DNA from: Bacteroidota bacterium
GTDB lineage: Bacteria > Bacteroidota > Bacteroidia > AKYH767-A > OLB10
Length of the DNA: 53,401 nucleotides
Assembly (NCBI GenBank): GCA_018268195.1
Contig: JAFDWZ010000011.1
Span: 1-53,401 of the forward strand
Reading direction: 5' to 3'
The notes under the pieces are model-generated. The model ran no database searches. It saw only the letters and a program-made list of their open reading frames with translations, and was not told where the DNA came from. This document shows, piece by piece, positions 7,377-16,146 of the stretch; within the stretch, counting starts at the first letter, position 1, and each line of letters begins with the position of its first letter. The position numbers and the translations under genes were made by a program.

Positions 7377-8564
7377 ATGAAGCATATAATATGGTTGTTG
7401 TTACTAACGGCAACATCACCCCTTTTTGCACAAACAGCAGAAGATACTCTTCAAGCTAATAACGGAAGCGAAAAACACACATACATTTCAGGATATGGCG
7501 AAGCCAAGGTTTCATATAACACCCGTTACCGTACGGCACAGGCAAATCTTACAAGAGCAGTAGTTTTCATCGGTCATAAATTTAATTCAAGAATTTCATT
7601 TTTTTCAGAAACAGAAATTGAGAGTGCCCGTGTAGAAGGCGGAAAACCCGGTGGTGAAATTTCACTCGAACAAGCATATCTTCGATTTCAACTTAACCGA
7701 ACACATTATCTACAGGCAGGGTTGTTTATTCCACGCATTGGAATAATTAATGAAAACCATCTGCCTACCACATTTCAGGGTAATGACAGACCATTTACAG
7801 AAACCTTACTCATACCTTCCACATGGCGCGAACTGGGTGTAGGCTTATATGGCTCATCTGACAAATTGCAGGGACTCAGTTATTCATTGGCACTTGTCAA
7901 CGGACTCAACTCAGGTGATTTTACAAATGGCAGTGGCATTAGAGATGGGCGCTTTGAAGGCAGCAATGCTACAGCATCCAATATTGCAATTACAGGTTCT
8001 GCTACCTATCTCGTACGCGATTTTACAATACAAATGTCAGCTTATTATGGCGGTAGTGCCGGTCTGAATAACCGCGAAGCCGATAGTCTTCAGTTGAATT
8101 CAGGATTGTTTGGCACACCTGTTTCTTTAGGAGAAATAAATGTAAGATACAATCATAACCGATTTGCATTCCGAACGTTGGGTGCTGTTGTTTACATACC
8201 CGATGCACAGAAAATTAACCGTGCTTATGCAAACAACACTGCTGAATTAGCTATCGGTGGTTATGGCGAAATTTCATATCGTGTTTTCACTAAAACAAAA
8301 ACTCTTGTGTTTATGCGTTATGAAGCTTTTAATCTCAATCAGGAAATTCCTGAAAATGGCATTCGCAACAACACACTTAACCAACAATATCTTGTTGCCG
8401 GATTTTCTGTTTACCCAACAGCAGGTGTAGTCATCAAAGCTGATTATGTTTTTAAACAAACTGGCAAATTAAATCCTGCATTAAATCTGAATCCGTTCCC
8501 CAATGCTCCCCCCTATTATACTTCAAACAGTTTCATCAACCTTGGATTTGGTTATAGTTTCTAA
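7377..8564 (+). CDS. Outer-membrane beta-barrel protein (porin-like), first gene of an iron-linked operon
   Basis: The 395-residue product has a signal peptide (IIWLLLLTATSPLFAQ) and then a barrel-like pattern from start to finish: YISGYGEAKVSYN, ISFFSETEIES, YLRFQLNRTHYLQAGLFIPRIGI, and a C-terminal strand ending in NLGFGYSF with terminal Phe, as outer-membrane barrels need for assembly. The region around EQAYLRFQLN...LQAGLFIPRIG resembles phosphate-selective porin O/P-like proteins of Bacteroidota. Its stop overlaps the next start (TAATG), so it is cotranscribed with a Rieske lipoprotein, an imelysin-like protein and a di-heme protein. A role in letting an iron or redox substrate through the outer membrane is inferred from that context only. 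Confidence 0.8.
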   Translation: MKHIIWLLLLTATSPLFAQTAEDTLQANNGSEKHTYISGYGEAKVSYNTRYRTAQANLTRAVVFIGHKFNSRISFFSETEIESARVEGGKPGGEISLEQAYLRFQLNRTHYLQAGLFIPRIGIINENHLPTTFQGNDRPFTETLLIPSTWRELGVGLYGSSDKLQGLSYSLALVNGLNSGDFTNGSGIRDGRFEGSNATASNIAITGSATYLVRDFTIQMSAYYGGSAGLNNREADSLQLNSGLFGTPVSLGEINVRYNHNRFAFRTLGAVVYIPDAQKINRAYANNTAELAIGGYGEISYRVFTKTKTLVFMRYEAFNLNQEIPENGIRNNTLNQQYLVAGFSVYPTAGVVIKADYVFKQTGKLNPALNLNPFPNAPPYYTSNSFINLGFGYSF

Positions 8565-8992
8565 TGAGTAGCAGAAGATCTTTTATTAAAAACGGATGTA
8601 CCTTATGTGGTGCTGTGGTTGCCGGTGTTTCAGTTGTCAGTTTACTTGAAGCATGTAAAACCGGTGCAGGAGTAATTGTTGCAGATGTCAGTCAGAATAA
8701 AATTACAGTTCCTCTACTCAGCATTTCCGACAAAACTGCTCAGGTAATCAGAAGCAAAAAGTTAGATTATGATATTTTATTGGTAAGAGAAAGTGAAAAC
8801 AAGTATCATGCTTTACTTATGAAATGTACACATCAGGCAAATCCGCTCATAGCTGCACAAAACGGATTGTACTGTAATCTCCATGGCAGTCGTTTTGATT
8901 TAAATGGAAATGTGGTGGAAGAACCTGCCACACGACCTCTGGAAAAATACGCTGTCACTACGGATAACGAAAATATTATTATTCATTTATAG
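8564..8992 (+). CDS. Rieske [2Fe-2S] lipoprotein
   Basis: The 142-residue product opens with a twin-arginine-like motif (SSRRSFIKNG), a hydrophobic stretch and a lipobox (LLEAC, Cys31), so it is probably exported folded and lipid-anchored. The cluster ligands are Cys88 and His90 (KCTHQAN) and Cys104 and His107 (CNLHGSRFD). The two extra cysteines that form a disulfide in bc1-type Rieske proteins (CTHxGC and CxCHG) are both missing, which suggests a lower-potential, ferredoxin-like centre. The start overlaps the stop of the porin gene by 1 nt. In this operon it could pass electrons to or from the di-heme protein; that is inference. Confidence 0.9.
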   Translation: MSSRRSFIKNGCTLCGAVVAGVSVVSLLEACKTGAGVIVADVSQNKITVPLLSISDKTAQVIRSKKLDYDILLVRESENKYHALLMKCTHQANPLIAAQNGLYCNLHGSRFDLNGNVVEEPATRPLEKYAVTTDNENIIIHL

Positions 8993-9003
8993 TACTATTA
9001 AAC

Positions 9004-10056
9004 ATGCATTCACTTAAATCAACATTATACTTAGCACTGGTTTGCAGTATCTTCTTCAGCTGTAAAAAAAATGATTCATCTGACAAAGACTTCACCAACC
9101 AAGAAATATTAAATGACTTTTCAATTAATGTTGCACAGGGTACTTATAACGACCTGTCAGAAAAAGCTGTATTATTAAACAATGGCATTAACGCACTGGT
9201 TTCAAATCCAACCACCTCACAACTAGAAAATTGCCGTCAACTTTGGAAAGATAGCAGACAGGCATGGGAGCAGTCAGAAGGATTTTTATTCGGACCAGTT
9301 TCAACAGATAATATAGATCCGCGTATTGACACTTGGCCTGTTGACTATAATTCACTTGATTCGGTATTGAACAGTAGTGCCGTATTGGATGATGCATACA
9401 TCAACTCACTTGATGATGCTTTAAAAGGATTTCACCCGATAGAATATTTGTTGTGGGGTGCTAATGGAAACAAGACTACTGCTGAGTTTACTCCACGTCA
9501 GTTTGAGTATTTACAAGCACTATCTAATAATTTAAAAAACCTCACTCAGAATTTAAGTGCTTCATGGGCTCCCGGTGCTTATCATGATGTGTTTACCCAA
9601 GCAGGAAACGGTAGTAATGAATTCAGCACAGAACAAGCTGCATTTTTAGAAATGGTAAGTGCAATGGCGTCTATTTGCGAAGAAGTTGCCGATGGAAAAA
9701 TTAATGACCCATTGGTTGCTCATGATCCTTCTCTTGAAGAGTCGCCATTTTCAGGTAATTCAACTACTGATTTCACCAATAACATCATCAGCGTACAAAA
9801 TGTATATCTGGGAAAATACAAATCACAAGGTAAGTCACTTGAAAGTTTAGTTAAATACTATAACCTATCATTAGATTCCAAAATTAAACTGAAAATAAAT
9901 AATGCAATATCCGCATTACAATCTATATCTGTTCCGTTTGGAGAAGCTATAATAAGTCAACAAACTCAGGTGACCAATGCACAGCAAGCAATAAATGATT
10001 TAAGAATTGTATTGGAAAATGACCTTACCCAACTTGTAAAACAAAGAATTCAGTAA
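9004..10056 (+). CDS. Imelysin-like (peptidase M75 / ICMP family) lipoprotein
   Basis: The product is a 350-residue lipoprotein (lipobox FFSC, Cys20). The family fold is a duplicated four-helix bundle; the hallmark GxHxxE appears as GFHPIEYLLWG with His144 and Glu147, and the early W.DSRQAWEQSEGFLFGPV is also typical. Imelysins, despite the peptidase name, are thought to take part in iron acquisition (IrpA of cyanobacteria, EfeO, Pseudomonas ICMP). Its stop overlaps the start of the di-heme oxidoreductase gene (TAATG), a pairing that is widely conserved and often iron-repressed. The operator-like palindrome upstream of the operon fits such control. Confidence 0.9.
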   Translation: MHSLKSTLYLALVCSIFFSCKKNDSSDKDFTNQEILNDFSINVAQGTYNDLSEKAVLLNNGINALVSNPTTSQLENCRQLWKDSRQAWEQSEGFLFGPVSTDNIDPRIDTWPVDYNSLDSVLNSSAVLDDAYINSLDDALKGFHPIEYLLWGANGNKTTAEFTPRQFEYLQALSNNLKNLTQNLSASWAPGAYHDVFTQAGNGSNEFSTEQAAFLEMVSAMASICEEVADGKINDPLVAHDPSLEESPFSGNSTTDFTNNIISVQNVYLGKYKSQGKSLESLVKYYNLSLDSKIKLKINNAISALQSISVPFGEAIISQQTQVTNAQQAINDLRIVLENDLTQLVKQRIQ

Positions 10057-11441
10057 TGAAGCAAAATAAAATAGCCATTCTTGCAGGAATAGTAACGGTA
10101 GTGGCATTGCTGCACTCCTGTCGTAAAGCTGAATTGCTTTCAGAAACAGACTGGAATGAATGGTTATCGGGCGGCAAACAAACACTTTTTGACGAATCGG
10201 CACGTGCTTTTTCGTCCATGTTCCCGGATATGTCTTCCCGCAACCAAAATATACATGCAATAGGCGACAAAGCATTTTCGGCAACACATGTAAGTGCTCC
10301 GGCACCAATAAACCCAGGGTTAGGTCCCATATTTAACAATGTATCCTGTTCCTCATGTCATATTGCTGATGGCCGTGGCAAACCTCCGTTAAACGCTGCA
10401 GAGCCTTTAAGTGCTATGCTCATCAGATTAAGTATTCCGGGGGCAGGTGTACATGGAGAGCCATTGAGTGTTCCGGGATTTGGCACACAATTGCAACAGC
10501 GTGCTATTGCGGGAACTGTTAAAGAAGCAGATGTACTCATTACTTACACTGAGCACAATTATTCTTTTCCGGATGGAGCAACTTACACGCTCCGCACTCC
10601 TGTTTACCAACTCAACAATCCTTACATACCTCTTCCATCCAACGTGTTGCTTTCACCGCGTATGGCACCACCTGTATTTGGTTTGGGTTTACTCGAAGCT
10701 ATTGATGAATCAGAAATTTTATCGTTTGCCGATGAAAATGATGCCAACGGTGACGGTATTTCCGGCAAACCCAATTATGTTTGGGATGTACTTAGTAATA
10801 GTTTAAAACTTGGCCGCTTCGGGTGGAAAGCAAACAACCCCACACTGCTTCAGCAAACTGCAGGAGCTTACAATGAAGATATGGGTATTACTAACTATGT
10901 ATTTCCCAAAGAATCATCTTATGAACAAATTCAGTTTGATCACCATGATGATGACCCTGAATTAGCTGACAGTGTTTTAAGAGCCGTATCGTTTTACGTG
11001 CAGACATTGGCAGTTCCTGTTCGCAGAAATGCTTCTGATGTTGAAGTGTTGAGAGGAAAAGAATTATTTACAAAAGCATCCTGTGCATCCTGTCACCGAC
11101 CATCTATGGTTACCGGTGTGCATGTGGAATTGCCTGAGGTAAGTAATACAAGAATTTTTCCTTATACCGATTTGCTTCTGCATGATATGGGTGAAGGCTT
11201 AGCCGACAACAGGCCTGATTTTGCAGCTGACGGAAGAGAATGGCGAACTCCTCCATTATGGGGCATTGGACTTACGCAAAAAGTAAACGGACATAATTTC
11301 TTCTTGCACGATGGCAGAGCACGCTCACTCGAAGAAGCTATTCTTTGGCATGGCGGTGAAGCAGAAAACGCTGTTTTATATTATAAAAATTTGTCGAAGA
11401 CCGACAGGCAGGCTATTCTAAAATTTCTTCAGTCGCTCTAA
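10056..11441 (+). CDS. Di-heme oxidoreductase (DUF1111 / DHOR family c-type cytochrome)
   Basis: The 461-residue product has a lipobox-like LLHSC (Cys22) and two covalent heme sites: CSSCH (Cys98, Cys101, His102) and CASCH (Cys343, Cys346, His347). Other family marks are GLGPIFNNVSC, PPVFGLGLLEAIDE, NDANGDGISGKPNYVWD and a C-terminal WRTPPLWGIGLT...FLHDGRARSLEEAILWHGGEA. This family is distantly related to MauG and bacterial cytochrome c peroxidases and is sometimes called thiol oxidoreductase; the real substrate is unknown. It is translationally coupled to the imelysin gene. It ends 15 nt from a convergent gene, with no clear terminator seen. Confidence 0.92.
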   Translation: MKQNKIAILAGIVTVVALLHSCRKAELLSETDWNEWLSGGKQTLFDESARAFSSMFPDMSSRNQNIHAIGDKAFSATHVSAPAPINPGLGPIFNNVSCSSCHIADGRGKPPLNAAEPLSAMLIRLSIPGAGVHGEPLSVPGFGTQLQQRAIAGTVKEADVLITYTEHNYSFPDGATYTLRTPVYQLNNPYIPLPSNVLLSPRMAPPVFGLGLLEAIDESEILSFADENDANGDGISGKPNYVWDVLSNSLKLGRFGWKANNPTLLQQTAGAYNEDMGITNYVFPKESSYEQIQFDHHDDDPELADSVLRAVSFYVQTLAVPVRRNASDVEVLRGKELFTKASCASCHRPSMVTGVHVELPEVSNTRIFPYTDLLLHDMGEGLADNRPDFAADGREWRTPPLWGIGLTQKVNGHNFFLHDGRARSLEEAILWHGGEAENAVLYYKNLSKTDRQAILKFLQSL

Positions 11442-11456
11442 ACCGCCATCAGTATT

Positions 11457-12926
11457 TTAGAACTGCAGATAAACCGGCATAACCGGGTCTGCTTGTTTCA
11501 GAAAAATGATTACTACAATAATTGCTGTAGCAACCGATGCTTTGAATATCCAATGTATGGTAGAAGTTTTTTGAATAATCAACTCATCTACTTTTAATGG
11601 AATAAAATGAAGCAAGTAACCTAATAGCATAACTCCTAACACCGGAGCATAATTTGCATAAAAGGCCGGCCATCCTTGCGGATAAAAATCAAATACGATT
11701 TGATGTATCATATTAAAACTATCATCAAAGGTTGCACATTTGAAAAATATCCAGCAGAAACACACAAAGTGAAAGGTGATTAGCACATTCAAAGGTCTAA
11801 ACCATGAAATTACCTTTTGTTTAGGGAAAGCTTCTTTCCACAATTTATGCATTGCCAATGCCAGGCCGTGCATTCCTCCCCAAGCAACAAAATTTAAACT
11901 TGCTCCATGCCATAAACCACCCAGCAACATTGTAATCAGCAAATTAATATATGTTCTCAATTGACCCTTTCTATTGCCGCCAAGAGGAATATACAAATAG
12001 TCGCGCAGCCAACTCGATAAAGAAATATGCCATCGTCTCCAGAACTCGGTAATGGAAGCCGATTGATAAGGAGCAAGAAAGTTTATATTTATATCAATGC
12101 CCATCCATTTAGCTATGCCAATTGCAATATCACTGTAACCTGAAAAATCACAATATATAACCATAGCGTAAGCATAAACAGCAAACAGGCATTCTAAACC
12201 TGTGTGCCTGGAAGGGTCATCGAAAACATACTGAACGAGATTCAGATATAAATAATCTGAGATGACAACTTTTTTAAAAAGTCCGGTTAATACCAAATAC
12301 AGTCCTTTGGTTACATCATAGGAATTCAGTACAATTTGTTTGCGAATTTGTGGAATAAAATCAGCAGCTCTCACTATAGGCCCCATCATCAGTTTCGGGA
12401 AAAATGAAAGAAAAAATAAATAATCAATAAACCGCCTGACAGGAACAAATGTTCCGCGATAAACATCTACTGTGTAACTAAGGTTTTCGAAAGTGTAAAA
12501 AGAAATACCTATCGGTAAATAAAGGTCAATGGGCTGAACGGTTCCATTTAACAAGGAGTTATACAAATCAATAAGCAGATTGGTATATTTAAAATAACTC
12601 AACAAACCGAGATTAATAACAATACTGAATACCAATAAAGCTGTTTTCTGTGATTTCTTTTCACTTTGATAAATCAGATTACTCAGGTTAAAATCAACCA
12701 CAGCTGCAATCAATACCAACAACACATAAACACCTGATGCCTTATAAAAAAAATAAAGAGAGAATAATATCACTGCAACAATGCGCAATGTTCCGGTTCT
12801 GTACAACAATCGGTAAACTGCCATAAATGCAACAAGGAAAAACAGAAAAAATGAGCTGTTAAATAAAAGTGGGTTGCTTTTATCATAAATAAACTGATTT
12901 AGAAAACTGCTCCAGTCAATACTCAT
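11457..12926 (-). CDS. MBOAT family O-acyltransferase (AlgI-like)
   Basis: This 489-residue polytopic membrane protein has the family core WRRWHISLSSWLRDYLYIPLGG and GGLWHGASLNFVAWGGMHGL, where His340 is the expected catalytic histidine and a second His follows 11 residues later. FYTFENLSYTVDVYRG and LSFFPKLMMGPIVRA are also typical of AlgI/DltB/PatA proteins, which carry acyl (usually acetyl) groups across the inner membrane for transfer to a periplasmic polymer. It is the last gene of a four-gene unit, 1 nt after an SGNH gene. The partner genes favour acetylation of a cell-envelope polysaccharide or peptidoglycan rather than alginate. Confidence 0.93.
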   Translation of the reverse strand: MSIDWSSFLNQFIYDKSNPLLFNSSFFLFFLVAFMAVYRLLYRTGTLRIVAVILFSLYFFYKASGVYVLLVLIAAVVDFNLSNLIYQSEKKSQKTALLVFSIVINLGLLSYFKYTNLLIDLYNSLLNGTVQPIDLYLPIGISFYTFENLSYTVDVYRGTFVPVRRFIDYLFFLSFFPKLMMGPIVRAADFIPQIRKQIVLNSYDVTKGLYLVLTGLFKKVVISDYLYLNLVQYVFDDPSRHTGLECLFAVYAYAMVIYCDFSGYSDIAIGIAKWMGIDININFLAPYQSASITEFWRRWHISLSSWLRDYLYIPLGGNRKGQLRTYINLLITMLLGGLWHGASLNFVAWGGMHGLALAMHKLWKEAFPKQKVISWFRPLNVLITFHFVCFCWIFFKCATFDDSFNMIHQIVFDFYPQGWPAFYANYAPVLGVMLLGYLLHFIPLKVDELIIQKTSTIHWIFKASVATAIIVVIIFLKQADPVMPVYLQF

Positions 12927-12927
12927 C

Positions 12928-14157
12928 TTACTTCATCTTTTTCATTATTGCATCCAACAGCATCAACCCTTGTATTTCATAAGCTTCTCTGGTAAAATGT
13001 ATCCTTCTGGCATCTGACATGTGTACTGATGCAAACTTCAACATACTTCCATTACCACCGGCACATTCATATAAATCAAAAAAAGCTATTGCATTTATAT
13101 CACAATAATTTTTCAAAGCATTCCTAATAATTAGCACATTCGGGTTTGGTGCATAACGACCTTTTTTCACTCTGATACATGATTCAGCAGGACTCGTAAT
13201 CAGAAATACAGCGCCTGGACTTCCCTGCTTCAACATCTGAATAGTCGAATCTACACTTTGAATAAATTTTTTTACTTCAAATGATTTGCTGAATGCTTCA
13301 TTGGTACCAAAGGAAAGAATATATAAATCGGCATTAAGTTTTTTCACTTGTGTTGCAAATAATGATTGATGCAGAAAATGGCTACACTCAGCACCATTAA
13401 CTCCTATGGTATGATACACCACCCCTGAACTGTCATTCAGAAGATTCAATCCATATAAGGAGAAATCCGAACTATTATTTCCGACTCTTACTTGAATATT
13501 TGTTACTTCATTCTTAAAATGGTAAATGTCTGTATCCACATTATTTCTTTCTGCCGATAAAATTTCCAGGCTATCTGTTATGCTGACATCAGCAGCAGCA
13601 CCAGCAGAGGAAAATAATTCAACTTTGCGGAAAGCATAATTTACACCTTCGTTATTGCGTAAGCTGATACCAAAACTAATCAATGAATCTTTGGTGGTTA
13701 CAACAAACCCCATCAATCCTGCAGGAACAGTATCCGGGTTGTTTACATTGCGATAACCTTTCCATTGATTTGATGAAAAAGAAATATAATCATGAGGGCC
13801 GTTTGATTTTGCAAGACGGTAAGGAAACACTAAACCTCTTCCGGCATTGCCGAAGTATTGTTGCAAACCTCGTCTGACAATACCACTGAAATATCCGGCC
13901 TGAATATGAGAATCTCCCAGATGCACAATATTTACTATACCATTTCCACTCTCTTTTAGAGCCTGTAGTTTATTAATCAACTTATCAAGTTCACTTGCAT
14001 GTTCAATAACAGCTTTTTCGGGCTTAAGAAAACTTAATGCTTGTGATTTTTGTCGGATATAAGAGTTGTATTTCTCCACAGGAAGAATTGTGTCGCTACT
14101 CTGAGCGTTACAGCTTATATAAAATAAAATCACAATAAGGTTTAACAATAATCTCAT
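12928..14157 (-). CDS. SGNH/GDSL-family protein, exported, possible acetyltransferase partner of the MBOAT protein
   Basis: The 409-residue product has a signal peptide (LLLNLIVILFYISCNAQS). Block I is VHLGDSHIQAG with nucleophile Ser83; a later ILSFGTNEAF supplies the Asn block. Near the end the sequence is SDARRIHFTREAYEIQG: His387 is present, but the Asp expected three residues before it (DxxH) is Arg384, the nearest Asp being 382. The catalytic triad may thus be altered or shifted. Proteins of this kind act in the periplasm as O-acetyltransferases or esterases on glycans next to MBOAT proteins (as PatB or AlgX do). It is tightly packed between another SGNH gene and the MBOAT gene. Confidence 0.82.
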   Translation of the reverse strand: MRLLLNLIVILFYISCNAQSSDTILPVEKYNSYIRQKSQALSFLKPEKAVIEHASELDKLINKLQALKESGNGIVNIVHLGDSHIQAGYFSGIVRRGLQQYFGNAGRGLVFPYRLAKSNGPHDYISFSSNQWKGYRNVNNPDTVPAGLMGFVVTTKDSLISFGISLRNNEGVNYAFRKVELFSSAGAAADVSITDSLEILSAERNNVDTDIYHFKNEVTNIQVRVGNNSSDFSLYGLNLLNDSSGVVYHTIGVNGAECSHFLHQSLFATQVKKLNADLYILSFGTNEAFSKSFEVKKFIQSVDSTIQMLKQGSPGAVFLITSPAESCIRVKKGRYAPNPNVLIIRNALKNYCDINAIAFFDLYECAGGNGSMLKFASVHMSDARRIHFTREAYEIQGLMLLDAIMKKMK

Positions 14158-14161
14158 AGAG

Positions 14162-15556
14162 CTATGGAGTAATTTTCAGAGAGTCCTGAGTGCTTTTATT
14201 TGTTTCTATACTTTTGATATAGCTATTATAACTTTTCATCAGGTCATCAAAGATAAGTTGTGCAATTTTTTTTCCACCTGCGAAATTAGGATGTGTATAA
14301 TCCAGATTGGCCAGTTTGGGCTTTCCTTCAGCCCATTTTACCATACTGTTATATCCTCCCATAGCCTCGTACAAATTCCAGAAGGTTACATCGCCTGCTG
14401 AGGCCAACTGTTTTTGCATTTCCACAAAGATGGGAATATCAGGCTCTGTTTTATATCCGTCAGCATCGTGAAAACTTTTATCGCCTACACTCATCATCAA
14501 TATGGAAGCATTTGGAAATGCGGCTTTAATGTATGCCAGGGTTTTTGCAAACGATGACTTATACCATGTATATTTTTTTACGTCATGTGCTACCACATTC
14601 AGCCCATAGCTTAATATTACCAATCTATAGTTTTCTCTTTTACCTAATTCCGACAATTCACTAAATGGAATAGAAGATAATGGGATGCCCGAGTTGCCAC
14701 GAAAAGAAAAATTATCTACGTAAATACCGTTTCCGTTATCAAGATAAACTCCGTGAACTTCGCAATTGCTTTTCACAAATTGAAATTTAATATTCTTTAC
14801 TTGTGCGGATATAGGCAAAACAACATCTTCCATATTTTCTACCGGTGCTTCGGGAAGCAGATAGTTTAATGAATCACCTGTTACACGAATACTGCCTTGA
14901 TCGCATTTGCGGCATATCATTCTTATCTGACTATAAGCAGGATACATTTTAGTACCTTTAAACTCTACCCAACTATTATCTCCTGACAAAAACGTATTGC
15001 CGGATATTCCCAACTGCACACCGGATGGTGGTCGTTTCATGAAATTATAAACGGTCCAGTCATCAGAAAAAGTTTGACGGATAGTTTGCCTGAACTGTGC
15101 TACAGGAGAAGTAACAGGAACAAAACCAACCCCATTTCCACCAAAGAGATTCTGCAACAATTTACGGAAATCCTGGGTTACTAAATCGCCTTCAATCATG
15201 GAATCGCCAAACCAAGCTATTCTGATTTTCTGTTTGCTATTATGGAGTTCCTTTAATTGCACAAAAAACGAATCGAGATTCAATTCACCGGGTCTCCATT
15301 GAATTACATTTTGAACAACAGTATCTTTCTCTGTTTTTTTCAGAACAGTAGAATCTTGTACAATTGTATCTGACAAGTTATAAAAAAGGCTATCCTCCAT
15401 TGGATTAACTGTTTCGTCCTTCAGCATTATATCTGAAAACAAATTAATCCTTCTTTGAAGTTGGGGTGATAAAATGCCTGTAGAAACAAGAATCAAAACA
15501 ATTGTTACGAATAACAAAATCAAAAGAGGCTCATTATTTTTTCCAGACGATTTCAC
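14162..15556 (-). CDS. SGNH/GDSL-family membrane-anchored protein
   Basis: The 464-residue product has one N-terminal membrane segment (PLLILLFVTIVLILVSTGIL) and no cleavage site, so it is probably anchored in the inner membrane facing the periplasm. The catalytic blocks look complete: IAWFGDSMIEGD (Ser119), GGNGVGFVPV, VILSYGLNVV, and LDYTHPNFAGGKKIA with Asp419 and His422 as a standard DxxH pair. A low-complexity region rich in Asp, Thr and Val (about 45-85) links anchor and domain. It shares its general design with the next gene, suggesting an old duplication in which this copy kept the triad. Acetyl transfer or removal on an envelope glycan is inferred from the neighbours. Confidence 0.83.
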   Translation of the reverse strand: MKSSGKNNEPLLILLFVTIVLILVSTGILSPQLQRRINLFSDIMLKDETVNPMEDSLFYNLSDTIVQDSTVLKKTEKDTVVQNVIQWRPGELNLDSFFVQLKELHNSKQKIRIAWFGDSMIEGDLVTQDFRKLLQNLFGGNGVGFVPVTSPVAQFRQTIRQTFSDDWTVYNFMKRPPSGVQLGISGNTFLSGDNSWVEFKGTKMYPAYSQIRMICRKCDQGSIRVTGDSLNYLLPEAPVENMEDVVLPISAQVKNIKFQFVKSNCEVHGVYLDNGNGIYVDNFSFRGNSGIPLSSIPFSELSELGKRENYRLVILSYGLNVVAHDVKKYTWYKSSFAKTLAYIKAAFPNASILMMSVGDKSFHDADGYKTEPDIPIFVEMQKQLASAGDVTFWNLYEAMGGYNSMVKWAEGKPKLANLDYTHPNFAGGKKIAQLIFDDLMKSYNSYIKSIETNKSTQDSLKITP

Positions 15557-15568
15557 TGCGTGCTATTA

Positions 15569-16066
15569 TCAGCGTGATTGAATTTTAACTTGTTTCAACA
15601 CCTTTATATATTTTTTTGTTCGAGCATATTTTACTCTTTGAAGAAATAAATAATAGTCTTCATCCGGGTTGGTGTAAAATTTATCTTGCCACTTTTTATA
15701 ATACTCCACACTGTTGCGCCAATCCTTGAATCGCATGTAGTGTTTCGAAAATCGAAATGCAAACAAATTGTTTCTGTCTATTAATAATCTGGAACGAAAA
15801 TGCCCTGTCTCAAGCAATGCCTGTTTTATTACTACTTCCGGATGTTTAATTCCAATGCTATCCATATAAGCTATTACGAGATTTACATCAATCTGTGGTT
15901 TTGAATAATATAAATGAAGCGGATGGCTAACCTTTTTTTGAACTGATATACTATCTGCGCATGCAAAATTTTTAGCCGGAATAAAACAAGATATGATTGT
16001 TAAAATCACAACGCTCGTTTTAGATATTTTATTTATCCTATTCCACATCCACATTTTGAATTGCAA
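15569..16066 (-). CDS. Glucosaminidase-domain protein (peptidoglycan hydrolase-like)
   Basis: The 165-residue product begins with a hydrophobic export segment (TSVVILTIISCFIPAKNFACA). The domain contains VVIKQALLETGHFRSRLLIDRNNLFAFR, the pattern of endo-beta-N-acetylglucosaminidase (LytD/FlgJ-like) domains, with Glu86 as likely catalytic acid, followed by FKDWRNSVEYYKKWQDKFY. Such enzymes cut the glycan backbone of peptidoglycan. It is the first gene of the unit that continues with two SGNH proteins and an MBOAT protein (13, 4 and 1 nt gaps). The pairing of a wall hydrolase with acetylation genes points to peptidoglycan as a possible target of the cassette. Confidence 0.82.
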   Translation of the reverse strand: MQFKMWMWNRINKISKTSVVILTIISCFIPAKNFACADSISVQKKVSHPLHLYYSKPQIDVNLVIAYMDSIGIKHPEVVIKQALLETGHFRSRLLIDRNNLFAFRFSKHYMRFKDWRNSVEYYKKWQDKFYTNPDEDYYLFLQRVKYARTKKYIKVLKQVKIQSR

Positions 16067-16087
16067 GACGCTTGTTTTCTGTTTTTA

Positions 16088-16126
16088 ATAAATGAAAACG
16101 CCTCCAGGCTCTGTGCTAGGAGGCGC
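16088..16126 (-). terminator. Rho-independent terminator of the act-cox operon
   Basis: On the minus strand, CGCCTCC (16125-16119) pairs perfectly with GGAGGCG (16105-16099) around a 13-nt loop and is followed by TTTTCATTTATT. It lies 20 nt after the coxA stop codon and before the promoter region of the glucosaminidase gene. Confidence 0.8.
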
Positions 16127-16146
16127 ATTATAAATGTTATTTTACT

